Positions 26,118-34,849 of a stretch of DNA of 40,206 bases are shown in pieces. Source of the DNA: Betaproteobacteria bacterium (GTDB taxonomy: Bacteria; Pseudomonadota; Gammaproteobacteria; Burkholderiales; Burkholderiaceae_C). Position 1 is the stretch's first letter; every line of letters begins with the position of its first letter. Where the stretch lies: assembly GCA_025358155.1 (NCBI GenBank), contig JANYKR010000002.1:1-40206 (forward strand), written 5' to 3'. A program made the translations under genes and the position numbers. A model generated the notes under the pieces. It was not told the origin of the DNA, ran no database searches, and saw only the letters and a list, made by a program, of their open reading frames with translations.

Positions 26118-27860
26118 TCAGCCTCGCTCGATCTTGAACACCGCCACGCTGGCCGTCAGGTTGGGCCAGCGCCGCAGCGCGCGGCCGGCCTGCAGGCCGA
26201 AGCTGTCGAGAATGTGCAGGCCGTTGCGCCGCGCCAGCACCTCGAAGTCAGCAAAGGTGCCGACCCGGATGTTGGGCGTGTCGTACCACTCGTAGGGCAG
26301 GGCGCGGGTCACCGGCATGCGCCCGCGCAGCACCGACAGCCGGTTCGGCCAGTGCGCAAAATTGGGGAAGCTGACGATGCCGATGCGCCCGACCCGCGCG
26401 GTCTCGCGCAGCATCCGCTCGGTGTTGCGCAGGTGTTGCAGGGTTTGCAGTTGCAGCACCACGTCAAAGCTGCGGTCTTGGAACAACGCCAGCCCGTCCT
26501 CCAGGTTGAGCTGCACCACGCTGACGCCCGCCTGCGCGCAGGCCAGCAGGTTGGCGTCGGCGATCTCCACACCGTAGCCGCTGCAGCCCTTGGTGCGTTG
26601 CAGGTGCGCCAGCAGTGCGCCGTTGCCGCAGCCCAGGTCCAGCACCCGAGAGCCGGCCGGCACCAGGTCGGCAATCAGCGCCTGCTCGGGCGTGATGGCG
26701 GGCAGGGCCGCTACCTCGCCGGCAATGCGCTCGAAGCTGGCGCGCAACACGCCGTGGTAGCGGGGGTCGTCGAGCAAAAACGCGTCGTGGCCGTGCGGCG
26801 CGTCGATCTCGGCGTAGGACACCTCGATGCGGTTGTCCACCAGCGCCTTGACCAGCTCGCGCGAGCGGGCCGGCGAGAAGCGCCAGTCGGTTGAAAAGCT
26901 CACCAACAAGAACCGGACGCCACGGGCCGCGGCAAACGCCGCCGACAGGTCGCCGCCGTGAGCCCGCGCCGGGTCAAAGTAGTCCAGCGCCCGGGTGATC
27001 AGCAAGTAGGTGTTGGCGTCAAAGTACTCGCTGAACTTGTCGCCCTGGTGGCGCAGGTAGCTCTCGATCTGGAACTCGATCTCCTGGGTCGAGTAGCCGG
27101 GCTCGGCCGGGCGCCCCTCCTCGCCCGCGTTGCGCAGACTGCGGCCGAACTTCTCCTCCATCGAGTCGTCCGACAAGTAGGTGATGTGGCCGATCATGCG
27201 GGCCACCCGCAGACCGCGTTTGGGCAATACGCCGTGGGCGTAGAAATGGCCGCCGTGAAAGTCGGGGTCGGTGATGATGGCGCGGCGTGCCACCTCGTTG
27301 AACGCGATGTTCTGCGCTGACAAGTTGGGCGCAGTGGCCACGGCGATGCACTCGCCCACCCGCTCCGGGTGGCGCAGCGTCCAGCTGAGTGCCTGCATGC
27401 CGCCCAGGCTGCCTCCCAGCACGGCGGCCAGGCGGGTGATGCCCAGCACATCGAGCAACAGGGCCTGCGCATCGACCCAGTCTTCGACCGTGACCACCGG
27501 AAAGTCTGCGCCCCAGGGTGTGCCGGTGGCCGGGTTGGTGTCCATCGGCCCGGTCGAGCCAAAACACGAGCCCAGGTTGTTGACGCCGATGACAAAAAAG
27601 CGGTCGGTGTCGAGCGGCTTGCCCGGGCCGATCAGGTTGTCCCACCAGCCCTCGCTGCGGGGTGCATCGGCATGGGTGCCCGCCACATGGTGGCTGGCGT
27701 TGAGGGCGTGGCAGACCAGCACTGCATTGCTGCGCGCGGCGTTGAGCGTGCCATAGGTCTCGTAGACGAGGGTGTAGCCCGCCAGGGAGGCTCCGCTCAT
27801 CAGCGGCAGCGGCGCCTCGAAGACCATCTGTTGCGGGGTGACGTTGCCGATCGAGGCCAT
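26118..27860 (-). CDS. MetX-MetW fusion: homoserine O-acyltransferase with methyltransferase-like MetW
   Basis: One 580-residue reading frame joins two proteins that are normally separate. Residues 1-385 are MetX, which acylates homoserine in methionine synthesis: nucleophile S151 in GGSLGGM, acid D325 in STDWRF and H358 in PHGHDAF, plus [13 protein letters not shown]. Residues 388-580 are MetW: SAM-type motif VLDLGCGNG (406-414), [13 protein letters not shown] and [12 protein letters not shown]. The joint [19 protein letters not shown] has no stop or internal start. In most betaproteobacteria metX and metW are adjacent, overlapping genes, so this looks like a fusion by loss of the metX stop. 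Whether the acyl donor is acetyl- or succinyl-CoA is not decided here. ATG 27860 fits the family start but lacks a clear ribosome site; a GTG at 27929 is in frame. Confidence 0.9.
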   Translation of the reverse strand: MASIGNVTPQQMVFEAPLPLMSGASLAGYTLVYETYGTLNAARSNAVLVCHALNASHHVAGTHADAPRSEGWWDNLIGPGKPLDTDRFFVIGVNNLGSCFGSTGPMDTNPATGTPWGADFPVVTVEDWVDAQALLLDVLGITRLAAVLGGSLGGMQALSWTLRHPERVGECIAVATAPNLSAQNIAFNEVARRAIITDPDFHGGHFYAHGVLPKRGLRVARMIGHITYLSDDSMEEKFGRSLRNAGEEGRPAEPGYSTQEIEFQIESYLRHQGDKFSEYFDANTYLLITRALDYFDPARAHGGDLSAAFAAARGVRFLLVSFSTDWRFSPARSRELVKALVDNRIEVSYAEIDAPHGHDAFLLDDPRYHGVLRASFERIAGEVAALPAITPEQALIADLVPAGSRVLDLGCGNGALLAHLQRTKGCSGYGVEIADANLLACAQAGVSVVQLNLEDGLALFQDRSFDVVLQLQTLQHLRNTERMLRETARVGRIGIVSFPNFAHWPNRLSVLRGRMPVTRALPYEWYDTPNIRVGTFADFEVLARRNGLHILDSFGLQAGRALRRWPNLTASVAVFKIERG

Positions 27861-27942
27861 GGAGTGCAAGCGCTGCAAAAAGACTTGGGGGCACCGCTGC
27901 AAGCGCTGGACCGCCGGATGGCGCGTCACACTTTTAGCGGCA

Positions 27943-27970
27943 TTTTTAAAGCGCCCGCAATCTGGATCAA
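27943..27970 (-). promoter_or_regulatory. Possible sigma-70 promoter of metX-metW
   Basis: On the minus strand TTGATC (plus-strand 27965-27970) and TAAAAA (27943-27948) are 16 bp apart, in the most AT-rich part of the gap, about 85 bp before the chosen ATG. The match is moderate. No SAM-riboswitch-like fold was seen in the leader. Confidence 0.3.
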
Positions 27971-28030
27971 ATCGGCGCTATGCGTTTGAGTATAGCCAGC
28001 GTGTCTCGCTGGCAGACTGCCGGCGGGGCG

Positions 28031-28063
28031 CTGGCGTCTTGCTGGCGTCTTGCTCGCGTCTTG
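28031..28063. repeat. Three 11-bp tandem repeats
   Basis: CTGGCGTCTTG is repeated at 28031-28041 and 28042-28052, and with one change at 28053-28063 (CTCGCGTCTTG). A fourth unit starts but decays. It lies between metX-metW and the DUF1499 gene. Confidence 0.8.
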
Positions 28064-28132
28064 CTGTCGTGCCGCCCGGGCCCGGGCGCGCGTGCCGCCG
28101 GGCTGGCCCAATTCAGGGCGGTGTGGGGCAAC

Positions 28133-28624
28133 TCAGGGCGAGTCGGCAAGTGCTTTTCGCGCGGTCTCCACCCGCTGGCGGTTCACGCCCATGTCGCGTT
28201 GGCCCAGCCGTGATGCGGAGCGCACCTGGATCGCCTTGGCCTCAGGGTCGTACCAGAACTCCACGTCATCGACAAACCTCATCCAGGCCGTGGTGAACTG
28301 GAAGTACAGGTAGTCGGGCTCGCTCTTGACCAGCTTGGCGCCGGGCATCGCCTGCACAACGCCCTTGAGCCTGGCCATGGCCGCCGTGCCGTCGCCGCGC
28401 AAGGCCAGAGGGAGTGTGGAGGCATACAGACGTTGCGGATGATCGGGGTACAGGCCAGCCTGGCTGCTCACACTGTTTTCGGTCATTGACGGGGCCTTGA
28501 GCCTGCCGGCGTGGACTCCCAGGTCATCGGGCGGCTTTCCCTGCAGCATGCCGGACTGGCCAGCGGCAATTGCGGTGGCCACCAAAACCAACAGCAGCAT
28601 GGCCAGCCATTTGAGGACAAGCAT
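28133..28624 (-). CDS. DUF1499 family membrane-anchored protein
   Basis: A 163-residue protein with one N-terminal hydrophobic helix (about 5-22) and the DUF1499 core: LYPDHPQRLYASTLPL, then FVDDVEFWYDPEAKAIQVRSASRLGQRD and GVNRQRVETAR, the family's most conserved block. ATG 28624 is chosen because GGAG lies 7 bp upstream. The family is widespread in proteobacteria and of unknown function. It stands alone, between metX-metW downstream and the acyl-CoA synthetase gene on the other strand. Confidence 0.88.
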   Translation of the reverse strand: MLVLKWLAMLLLVLVATAIAAGQSGMLQGKPPDDLGVHAGRLKAPSMTENSVSSQAGLYPDHPQRLYASTLPLALRGDGTAAMARLKGVVQAMPGAKLVKSEPDYLYFQFTTAWMRFVDDVEFWYDPEAKAIQVRSASRLGQRDMGVNRQRVETARKALADSP

Positions 28625-28957
28625 TCGGGTACTCCAAAAACACATCGATCAGATGATTCTGCCCGGCCTTGTGGCGTTTCTTGCGCGCGGCGCTCCGACG
28701 TTCAGCAGCGTCAACCCACCCAGGAGGCTGTCGGACAGCCAGTCTGCGTGCCAGGAAACCAGGATTTGAAGTTCGGCGATTTGCACGCGTGTGTTTGCAC
28801 AGAGCGCTTTTGAAACGGTGGGACAGAAAGTAGGGGCTGACATCCGGGCAACAGCCCACCCCGGCATCGGCCTGCCGGCGCTGAGGGGCTTCACGGGTTG
28901 ATTCCCTGGCGGGGCCCAGCAGAATGGCTGCACTCCGCCATCAGCCTGCCCCGCCGC
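28625..28957. other. Divergent intergenic region before the acyl-CoA synthetase
   Basis: These 333 bp contain no convincing gene. They hold a perfect palindrome GGCTGTC-G-GACAGCC (28726-28740) and two copies of TTTGCAC 14 bp apart (28780 and 28794), which could be protein-binding sites. No promoter hexamers stand out. Confidence 0.5.
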
Positions 28958-30610
28958 ATGACCACTCTGCCCAGCGCCCCACCCAACGCCCGCGAGGCTG
29001 GCGCCTACCACGCCGACCCGGCGGCCCAGGCGGCGATGCGCAGCCCGCGCCCGGCGGGCCATGGACCGGTGCGCGCCTATGACTGGCTCACCCACCACGC
29101 CGCCAACCGCCCGGGCAAGGAGGCGGTGCGTGAGCTGGCCCCGCGCCGAAGCCTCAGCTATGCCGATCTGGACCGGCGGGCCGAGGCCTTGGCCTGCCAC
29201 CTGCAACAGCTCGGCACGGTCCGCGGCGCGCGGGTGGCCCTGCTGGCGCACAACGGCGCGGAGTTTTTTGACCTGCAATTTGCCTGCGGCCGCAGCGGCG
29301 CCATCGCGGTGCTGCTGAACTGGCGGCTGACCGTGGCCGAGCTGGCCTACATCCTGGATGACAGCACACCGCTGCTGCTGGTGCACGACGTGGAGTTCAC
29401 CGAGACGGCGCTCGCGCTGCAACAGCGCTGCCAGATCCCGCACCTGCTGGTGATCGACAAGCAGGCGGCCGTCAACCCGTACGAAGCAGCACTGGCCGCC
29501 GTGGCCGGCCAGACCGCCCGGCGCGAAGTGCTGACCCACGACGATGTGGTCACCCTGATGTACACCTCGGGCACCACCGGCCAGCCCAAGGGGGCGATGA
29601 TCACCCACGGCATGAACTTCTGGAACTGCAGCAACCTGGGCACGCCGGCCGGGGTGGGCATGCAAACGGTGCACCTGTCGGTGCTGCCCTTGTTCCACAC
29701 CGGTGGCTTGAACTGCTATTCCAATCCGGTGCTGCATGCCGGCGGCACGGTGGTGATCATGCGCAGCTTCGACCCCGGTTATGCGCTGCGGGTGATTGGC
29801 GACCCGGCCGAGCAGATCAGCCACTTCTTTGCGGTGCCGGCGCCCTACTTGTTCATGCTGCAGCATGCTGAATTTGCCACCACCGACCTGAGCCGCCTGC
29901 AGAGCGCGGGCGTGGGTGGCGCGCCCTGCGCCTTGCCGATACTGCAGGGCTGGGCGGCGCGAGGGGTCAGGCTGATGCAGGGTTTTGGCATGACCGAGAC
30001 CAGCCCGGCCTGCATCTTCCTGGACCCGGCCGATGCGCTGCGCAAGCTGGGCTCCACCGGCAAGCCCTTGATGCACACCGAGGCCCGCATCGTCAACGAC
30101 GCCGGAGGCGACTGCGGGCCGGATGAAATCGGCGAGCTGTGGGTGGCCGGCCCCAACATCACCCCCGGCTACTGGAACCGGCCCGACGCCACCGCCGGCG
30201 CATTTGTGGGGCGCTGGCTCAAGACCGGCGATGCGGCGCGCCAGGACAGCGAAGGTTTCTACTACATCGTTGACCGCTGGAAAGACATGTACATCTCCGG
30301 CGGCGAAAACGTCTACCCGGCCGAGGTCGAGAACGTGCTGTACCAGTTGCCCCAGGTGGCCGAGGCCGCCGTGATCGGCGTGCCCAGCGACACCTGGGGC
30401 GAGGTGGGCCTGGCGGTGCTGGTGCTCAAGCCCGGGCAGTGGCTGGACAAGGCCACGGTGCTGGCCCATTGCACCGGCCGGCTGGCGCGGTTCAAGCAGC
30501 CGCACGACATCGCGCTGCTGCCCGAGTTGCCGCGCAACGCCACCGGCAAGGTGCTCAAGCGCGAGCTGCGCAAGCAGTTTGTCGGCCAGCACACGCCGGC
30601 CATCAGCTGA
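28958..30610 (+). CDS. Acyl-CoA synthetase (AMP-binding, ANL superfamily)
   Basis: A 550-residue acid--CoA ligase. It shows the phosphate-binding loop YTSGTTGQPKG (202-212), GFGMTETSP, the hinge region in TGDAARQDSEGFYYIVDRWKDM, SGGENVYPAEVENVL and the catalytic lysine K531 in NATGKVLKRE. The substrate pocket cannot be read by eye, but such enzymes activate medium-chain, aromatic or branched acids rather than acting as FadD. ATG 28958 fits the family; an upstream frame adds 20 unsupported residues. It is followed at 36 bp by an enoyl-CoA hydratase-type gene and lies opposite the liv operon, which suggests a shared catabolic role. Confidence 0.9.
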   Translation: MTTLPSAPPNAREAGAYHADPAAQAAMRSPRPAGHGPVRAYDWLTHHAANRPGKEAVRELAPRRSLSYADLDRRAEALACHLQQLGTVRGARVALLAHNGAEFFDLQFACGRSGAIAVLLNWRLTVAELAYILDDSTPLLLVHDVEFTETALALQQRCQIPHLLVIDKQAAVNPYEAALAAVAGQTARREVLTHDDVVTLMYTSGTTGQPKGAMITHGMNFWNCSNLGTPAGVGMQTVHLSVLPLFHTGGLNCYSNPVLHAGGTVVIMRSFDPGYALRVIGDPAEQISHFFAVPAPYLFMLQHAEFATTDLSRLQSAGVGGAPCALPILQGWAARGVRLMQGFGMTETSPACIFLDPADALRKLGSTGKPLMHTEARIVNDAGGDCGPDEIGELWVAGPNITPGYWNRPDATAGAFVGRWLKTGDAARQDSEGFYYIVDRWKDMYISGGENVYPAEVENVLYQLPQVAEAAVIGVPSDTWGEVGLAVLVLKPGQWLDKATVLAHCTGRLARFKQPHDIALLPELPRNATGKVLKRELRKQFVGQHTPAIS

Positions 30611-30646
30611 TCCTGCCCACCCTCCCCCACCCTGGTACAGCCCACC

Positions 30647-31447
30647 ATGAACCCACACCTGCTCGAAACCCTGGAAGGCGGCATTGCCACCCTCACCATG
30701 AACCGCCCCGAGGCCCGCAACGCCTTGTCGGCCGAGATGTTTGAGGGCCTGTCCGAGGCCTTGCCGCGGCTGGCCCAAGACCCCGGCGTGCGCCTGGTGG
30801 TGCTCACCGGCACCGGCGCGGCCTTTTGCGCGGGCGGCGATGTCAAGGGCTTTGCCCGCAACGCCGGGGGCGCCGCAACCGTCGCCACCTTCGACCACAA
30901 GGTGACCCACCTGCGCGAGCGCATGGAGGTTGCGCGCTGGCTGCACGAGATGCCCAAGCCCACGCTGGCGGTGATCCCCGGCCCGGCGGCAGGCGCTGGT
31001 TTGTCGCTGGCGCTGGCTTGCGACATGCGCATCGCCACCGACAGCGCCAAGCTGACCACCGCCTTCTCCAAGATCGGCCTGTCGGGCGATTTTGGCGGCA
31101 GCTACTTTCTCAACCACCTGGTCGGCGCGGCCAAGGCGCGCGAGCTGTACTTCACCGGCGCTGTGGTGTCGGGTGACGAGGCGGTGCGCATCGGGCTGGT
31201 CAACCGGGTGGTGCCGGCGGCCCAACTGGCGGCGGCGGCTGCGGCCTGGGCGGCCGAGCTGGCCGCGCTGCCCACCATCGCCGTGGGCTACATGAAGCGC
31301 AACCTCAACACCGGGCTGCAGGGCACGCTGTCTCAGGTACTCGATGCCGAGGCCATCCACATGGTCCGCACCTTCGAGACCGACGACCACAAAGGCGCTG
31401 CGGTGGCCTTTGTCGAGAAGCGCGCACCCCGGTTCAACGGCCGTTGA
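30647..31447 (+). CDS. Enoyl-CoA hydratase/isomerase family protein
   Basis: A 266-residue crotonase-fold protein. The oxyanion-hole segments are AFCAGGDVKG (59-68) and PAAGAGLSLALACDM (113-127). Classical hydratases carry two catalytic glutamates; the first position here is not a glutamate, and the second region reads GLSGDFGG (144-151), with D148 placed like the catalytic aspartate of PaaG-type isomerases. It may therefore be an isomerase or another crotonase-type enzyme rather than a straight hydratase. It pairs with the upstream acyl-CoA synthetase and probably acts on its CoA ester. The transcript ends against the TetR gene 111 bp away. Confidence 0.9.
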   Translation: MNPHLLETLEGGIATLTMNRPEARNALSAEMFEGLSEALPRLAQDPGVRLVVLTGTGAAFCAGGDVKGFARNAGGAATVATFDHKVTHLRERMEVARWLHEMPKPTLAVIPGPAAGAGLSLALACDMRIATDSAKLTTAFSKIGLSGDFGGSYFLNHLVGAAKARELYFTGAVVSGDEAVRIGLVNRVVPAAQLAAAAAAWAAELAALPTIAVGYMKRNLNTGLQGTLSQVLDAEAIHMVRTFETDDHKGAAVAFVEKRAPRFNGR

Positions 31448-31448
31448 G

Positions 31449-31520
31449 GTCGATGCCGAGGACGATGCCGAGTTCGATGCTGACGTTGGTGCTGAAGTCG
31501 GTGCTGGAGTCGAGGTGTTC
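31449..31520. repeat. Degenerate 12-bp minisatellite, six units
   Basis: Six consecutive 12-bp units (31449-31460, 31461-31472, 31473-31484, 31485-31496, 31497-31508, 31509-31520) follow the pattern GTCGATGCCGAG with drift. They fill the gap between the convergent hydratase and TetR genes and are not part of either. Confidence 0.7.
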
Positions 31521-31558
31521 GGCAATGTCTGTGTGGCTTCGCTGATTCGGGCAGTCGC

Positions 31559-32236
31559 TCAGCCCGGCGCGGGCTTTTGCAGGCCGCGCAGCGCAAAGTC
31601 GGCCAGCGTTCGGGCCAGGTTGTCGACAGCTTCGGCGCTTTGCAGGCGGCGCGGGCTGTACCAGACGGTGGCCCAGTTCAGCACGCCAAAAAAGGGTTTG
31701 GTGGCCAGCCGCGGCGGCAGGTCGACAAACACACCTTCCCGGATACCGTCGTCGATGACTTCGGCAAACAGGCGCTCGTAGTCATCACGCAGCTGGATCA
31801 CTGCCTGCAGGCGTTTGGAGGAGGGCGTGTTGCCCAGCGAGTTGCCCAGCAACTGTCGCTCCAGGCCTTGCACCGCCACCTTTTGCATAGGCAACTCGGT
31901 CAACAGGATTTGGGCGTGGCACAGCGCCATGGCCGACAGCCGCTGCTGCGCGCTGCCCGGCTGGCGCGCGATCGGCTCAACGGCCGACATCACCCGGCTC
32001 ATGGCCGCCACCTGCACGTCAAAGTACAGGTCGGCCTTGCTGCGGTAGTGGTGGTAGATGCGGCCCTTGGTGGCGCCCAGGCGCTCGGCCACCGCATCGA
32101 TCGAGGTGGCGGCATAGCCAAATGCCATGAACAGCTCGGCCGCGGCCTGCAGGATTTCGCCGCGCGAGGCGCTGGCCGCATCATCCTTGCCAGCCACCCG
32201 GTGTGCGGGCACGGCGGGCGCTGTCGGCTTGCTCAT
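31559..32236 (-). CDS. TetR-family regulator, last gene of the liv operon
   Basis: A 225-residue repressor-type protein. The N-terminal helix-turn-helix (about 27-73) reads ILQAAAELFMAFGYAATSIDAVAERLGATKGRIYHHYRSKADLY in overlapping blocks, a strong TetR match. The rest is an all-helical ligand domain with no recognisable ligand signature. Its ATG overlaps the livM stop (ATGA), so it is the distal gene of livKGFHM-tetR and could control its own operon. The palindrome at 37077-37090, in the divergent promoter region at the other end of the operon, is the best candidate operator. An acyl-CoA is a plausible inducer by analogy with related regulators. Confidence 0.92.
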   Translation of the reverse strand: MSKPTAPAVPAHRVAGKDDAASASRGEILQAAAELFMAFGYAATSIDAVAERLGATKGRIYHHYRSKADLYFDVQVAAMSRVMSAVEPIARQPGSAQQRLSAMALCHAQILLTELPMQKVAVQGLERQLLGNSLGNTPSSKRLQAVIQLRDDYERLFAEVIDDGIREGVFVDLPPRLATKPFFGVLNWATVWYSPRRLQSAEAVDNLARTLADFALRGLQKPAPG

Positions 32237-33237
32237 CGCGGCGGCGCGGCCGTGCGGCGCCGCCAGGCCACCGCCAGCGGCCTGGCCAGCCCCGACAGGC
32301 CCTGCGGAAAAAAGCCGAGGATCAGCACCAGCACGCTGCCCAGCACGATCTTGTCGACATAGCCGCCCAACGAGAAAAACTTTTCCTGCACCAGCACCAG
32401 GGCCGTTGCAGCGAGTGGGCCCAGCAGCTGGCGGCGGCCTACCAGCACCACCGCCGTCAACATCAGGATCAGAAAGTAGCTCTCAAGCACATCGGCGCTG
32501 ACATAAGCCCGCTGGTAGGCATACAGCCAGCCGCCAGCGGCGCTGATGGGTGCCGACAGCAAAAAGACCTGCAGCCGCACGCGGGCCAGGTCGATGCCGC
32601 TCATGGTCGCCAGCCGCGGGTTGAGGTGGCTCATCACCGCCGCCGCGCCCAGCGCCGAATGGCGAAACCGGTCGACCAGGTAGACCGCAAGCACCAGCAG
32701 GCCGAAGGCGAACGGCCACAGGCTGCGGTCGTCCTTGGCCTGCAAGTGCAGGCCGGGCAGCGACAGGTCGAGCAGCGGGATGCCCCGCACGCCGTCCGAA
32801 CCGCCCAGGAACTGCCAGTTGGTTGCCAATGCCATGGCCACCACCGCCACCGCATAGGTGACCAGCGAGAAGACAAACTCGCGCAGGCGCAGCGTGACCA
32901 GGCCGATGAAAGCGGCAAAGCCCAAGGCCATCACCACCGAGCCGGCCAGGGTGAGCCAGGCACCGGCGCCGGTGCGGGTGGACAGCAGCGCGGTGGTGTA
33001 GCTGCCGACCGCAAAAAACACGGTGTGGGCCAGGCTGACCTCGCCCAGGTCGGACACGATGATGTCGAGACCGTAGGCCATGACGGCAAAGATGGCGATC
33101 AGCACCGCAGCGCTGTAGACCGCGCCGCTGCCACCCAGCGCTTGCGGCGCCAGGTAGACCAGCAGCGCGCAGGGCAGCAGCGCCCAGCGTGACCAGGCGC
33201 GGGCGGCGGTGGGGTGGGCGGAGGAGGCGCCCGCCAT
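32233..33237 (-). CDS. livM: LivM-type branched-chain ABC transporter permease
   Basis: A 334-residue permease with about ten hydrophobic helices. It contains the LivM-family segments YGLDIIVSDLGEVSLAHTVFFAVGSY and LVTYAVAVVAMALATNW, and the transport motif region near GAAAVMSHLNPRLATMSGID. It forms the membrane channel with LivH. ATG 33237 overlaps the livH stop by one base; TTG 33240 is an alternative. The stop overlaps tetR by 4 bp. In these clusters the substrate is often an organic acid rather than an amino acid. Confidence 0.92.
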   Translation of the reverse strand: MAGASSAHPTAARAWSRWALLPCALLVYLAPQALGGSGAVYSAAVLIAIFAVMAYGLDIIVSDLGEVSLAHTVFFAVGSYTTALLSTRTGAGAWLTLAGSVVMALGFAAFIGLVTLRLREFVFSLVTYAVAVVAMALATNWQFLGGSDGVRGIPLLDLSLPGLHLQAKDDRSLWPFAFGLLVLAVYLVDRFRHSALGAAAVMSHLNPRLATMSGIDLARVRLQVFLLSAPISAAGGWLYAYQRAYVSADVLESYFLILMLTAVVLVGRRQLLGPLAATALVLVQEKFFSLGGYVDKIVLGSVLVLILGFFPQGLSGLARPLAVAWRRRTAAPPR

Positions 33238-34109
33238 CAATGCACCCCGCCGGCCGCGTTGGCACCCAGCCCGCCCGGGCGCAGCACCAGCAAGGCGATC
33301 AGCACCACAAATGCCGCCGCGGTGGTGTAGGCCGGCGACACCAGTGCGCCGAACAAGGCGGTGAACAGCCCCAGCGCCACCCCGGCCACATAGCTGCCCT
33401 TGACGCTGCCGATGCCGCCAAACACCACCACCACAAAGGTCATGATGACCTCGTCAAATCCCATCGAGGTGAGGATAGGGGTGCGCGGCGCCACCATGCC
33501 GGCGGCAAAGGCCACCGCCGCCCCTTCAAAGGCGAACACACCGTAGTAGACCCTGCGCACGTTGATGCCGCCCAACTGGGCCAGCTTGGGGTCCTCGGCC
33601 ACCATGCGCACCAGGCGACCGACGCGGGTGCCGTCCAGCAGCCAACGCAGGCCCAGAAACACCGCGATGGTCGCCACCACGATAGCCAGGTCCTGGCCGG
33701 TCAGCCACAGCTCACCCAGGTTGATCTCTTGGCGCGACAAGGCGGTGTCGAGGATCTGGCCGGTCGAGCCAAACACCAGTGCCGCCGCGCCGTGGATCAC
33801 GTAGCCAAAGCCCAGCGTCATGATCATGATCGACACCAGGTTCTGCTCGAAAGTGGCGCGCAGCATCACCCGCTGCATCAGCGCACCCAACAAAGCGCCG
33901 CAAGTCATGGCCAGCGGCAGTGCCAGCGCATAGGGCACGCCGGCCTTGACGACGGCCCACCAGGTGATGAAGGCGCCCAGCATGTACATCTGCCCGTGGC
34001 CGAAGTTCACCAGACGGGCCACCCCCAGCAGCAGGGTCCAGCCAATCGCGACCAGGGCATAGGCATGGCCCATCACCAGGCCGTTGAGGATTTGCTGCAG
34101 CAGGTTCAT
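33237..34109 (-). CDS. livH: LivH-type branched-chain ABC transporter permease
   Basis: A 290-residue permease with eight or so membrane helices. It starts MNLLQQILNGLVMGHAYALVAIGWTLLLGVARLVNFGHGQMYMLGAF, in overlapping blocks the LivH hallmark, and ends with FGGIGSVKGSYVAGVALGL. It is LivM's partner. Its ATG overlaps the livF stop by 4 bp. Confidence 0.94.
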   Translation of the reverse strand: MNLLQQILNGLVMGHAYALVAIGWTLLLGVARLVNFGHGQMYMLGAFITWWAVVKAGVPYALALPLAMTCGALLGALMQRVMLRATFEQNLVSIMIMTLGFGYVIHGAAALVFGSTGQILDTALSRQEINLGELWLTGQDLAIVVATIAVFLGLRWLLDGTRVGRLVRMVAEDPKLAQLGGINVRRVYYGVFAFEGAAVAFAAGMVAPRTPILTSMGFDEVIMTFVVVVFGGIGSVKGSYVAGVALGLFTALFGALVSPAYTTAAAFVVLIALLVLRPGGLGANAAGGVH

Positions 34110-34849
34110 GTGCCGCTCTCGCCCAGGTAGGCTGCTGCGATGCGGGGGTCATTGCCGACGGCCTGGGCCGGGCCCTCCAGCACCATGCGGCCGCGCTCGA
34201 TCAGCACCAGCCGGTCCACCACGGCCATGGCGGCGCGCACGTTCTGCTCCACCAGCAAGATGGCCAGGCCCGCCCGGGCCAAGGTGCGCAGGGTCTGCAA
34301 CACTTGCTCCACCAGCTTGGGCGCCAGGCCGATGGAGGGCTCGTCGAGCAGCAGCGCCTTGGGCCCCATCATCAGCGCGCGGCCAATGCCCAGCATCTGG
34401 CGTTCACCGCCCGAGAGTTGCGAGCCCAGGTGTTGGCGGCGCTCCTTGAGGCGGGGGAAAAGCTCAAACACCTCGTCGCGGCTGTAGACATGGCGGCCAG
34501 GCTCGGCCGGGGGCTCGAAAGTGCGCGACAGGTTTTCTTCGACATTCAGCTGCGCAAACACCAGCTTGCCCTCGGGCACCAGCAGCAGGCCGGCCTGCAC
34601 CCGTTGATGGGTGGGCCAGCCGTCGATGCGCTGACCACCCAGCTGCACCTCGCCTGCCAAAAGCGCTTCGCCGCGCGACCAGCCCAGCAGCGCGTTGACC
34701 AGGGTCGACTTGCCCGCCCCGTTGGCGCCCACCACGCCCACCACCTCACCCGGCGCCAGGTCGAGCGCCGTCAGGTCGAGCGCCAGGTTGCCGGCATAGC
34801 TGGCCTGCAAGCCGCGTACCCGCAGCACCGGACCGGGGCTGCTGTTCAT
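34106..34849 (-). CDS. livF: LivF-type ABC transporter ATPase
   Basis: A 247-residue ATPase. Walker A GANGAGKST is at 41-49, the Q-loop region reads LVPEGKLVFAQLNVEENL (LivF-like), the signature LSGGERQ starts at 145, Walker B LLLDEPSIGLAP at 166 and the H-loop lies in LLVEQNVR. All motifs are intact, so it should be the catalytically complete partner of LivG. It overlaps livH by 4 bp and livG by 4 bp. Confidence 0.94.
   Translation of the reverse strand: MNSSPGPVLRVRGLQASYAGNLALDLTALDLAPGEVVGVVGANGAGKSTLVNALLGWSRGEALLAGEVQLGGQRIDGWPTHQRVQAGLLLVPEGKLVFAQLNVEENLSRTFEPPAEPGRHVYSRDEVFELFPRLKERRQHLGSQLSGGERQMLGIGRALMMGPKALLLDEPSIGLAPKLVEQVLQTLRTLARAGLAILLVEQNVRAAMAVVDRLVLIERGRMVLEGPAQAVGNDPRIAAAYLGESGT

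Noticed and set aside
27861-28132. SAM or methionine riboswitch in the metX-metW leader
   Set aside because: No conserved riboswitch core or matching paired regions could be recognised.
28649-31525. 958-codon open frame on the minus strand opposite the acyl-CoA synthetase and hydratase genes
   Set aside because: It is antisense to two well-supported enzymes, is rich in H, Q, G and R with no domain pattern, and is a common by-product of high GC content.
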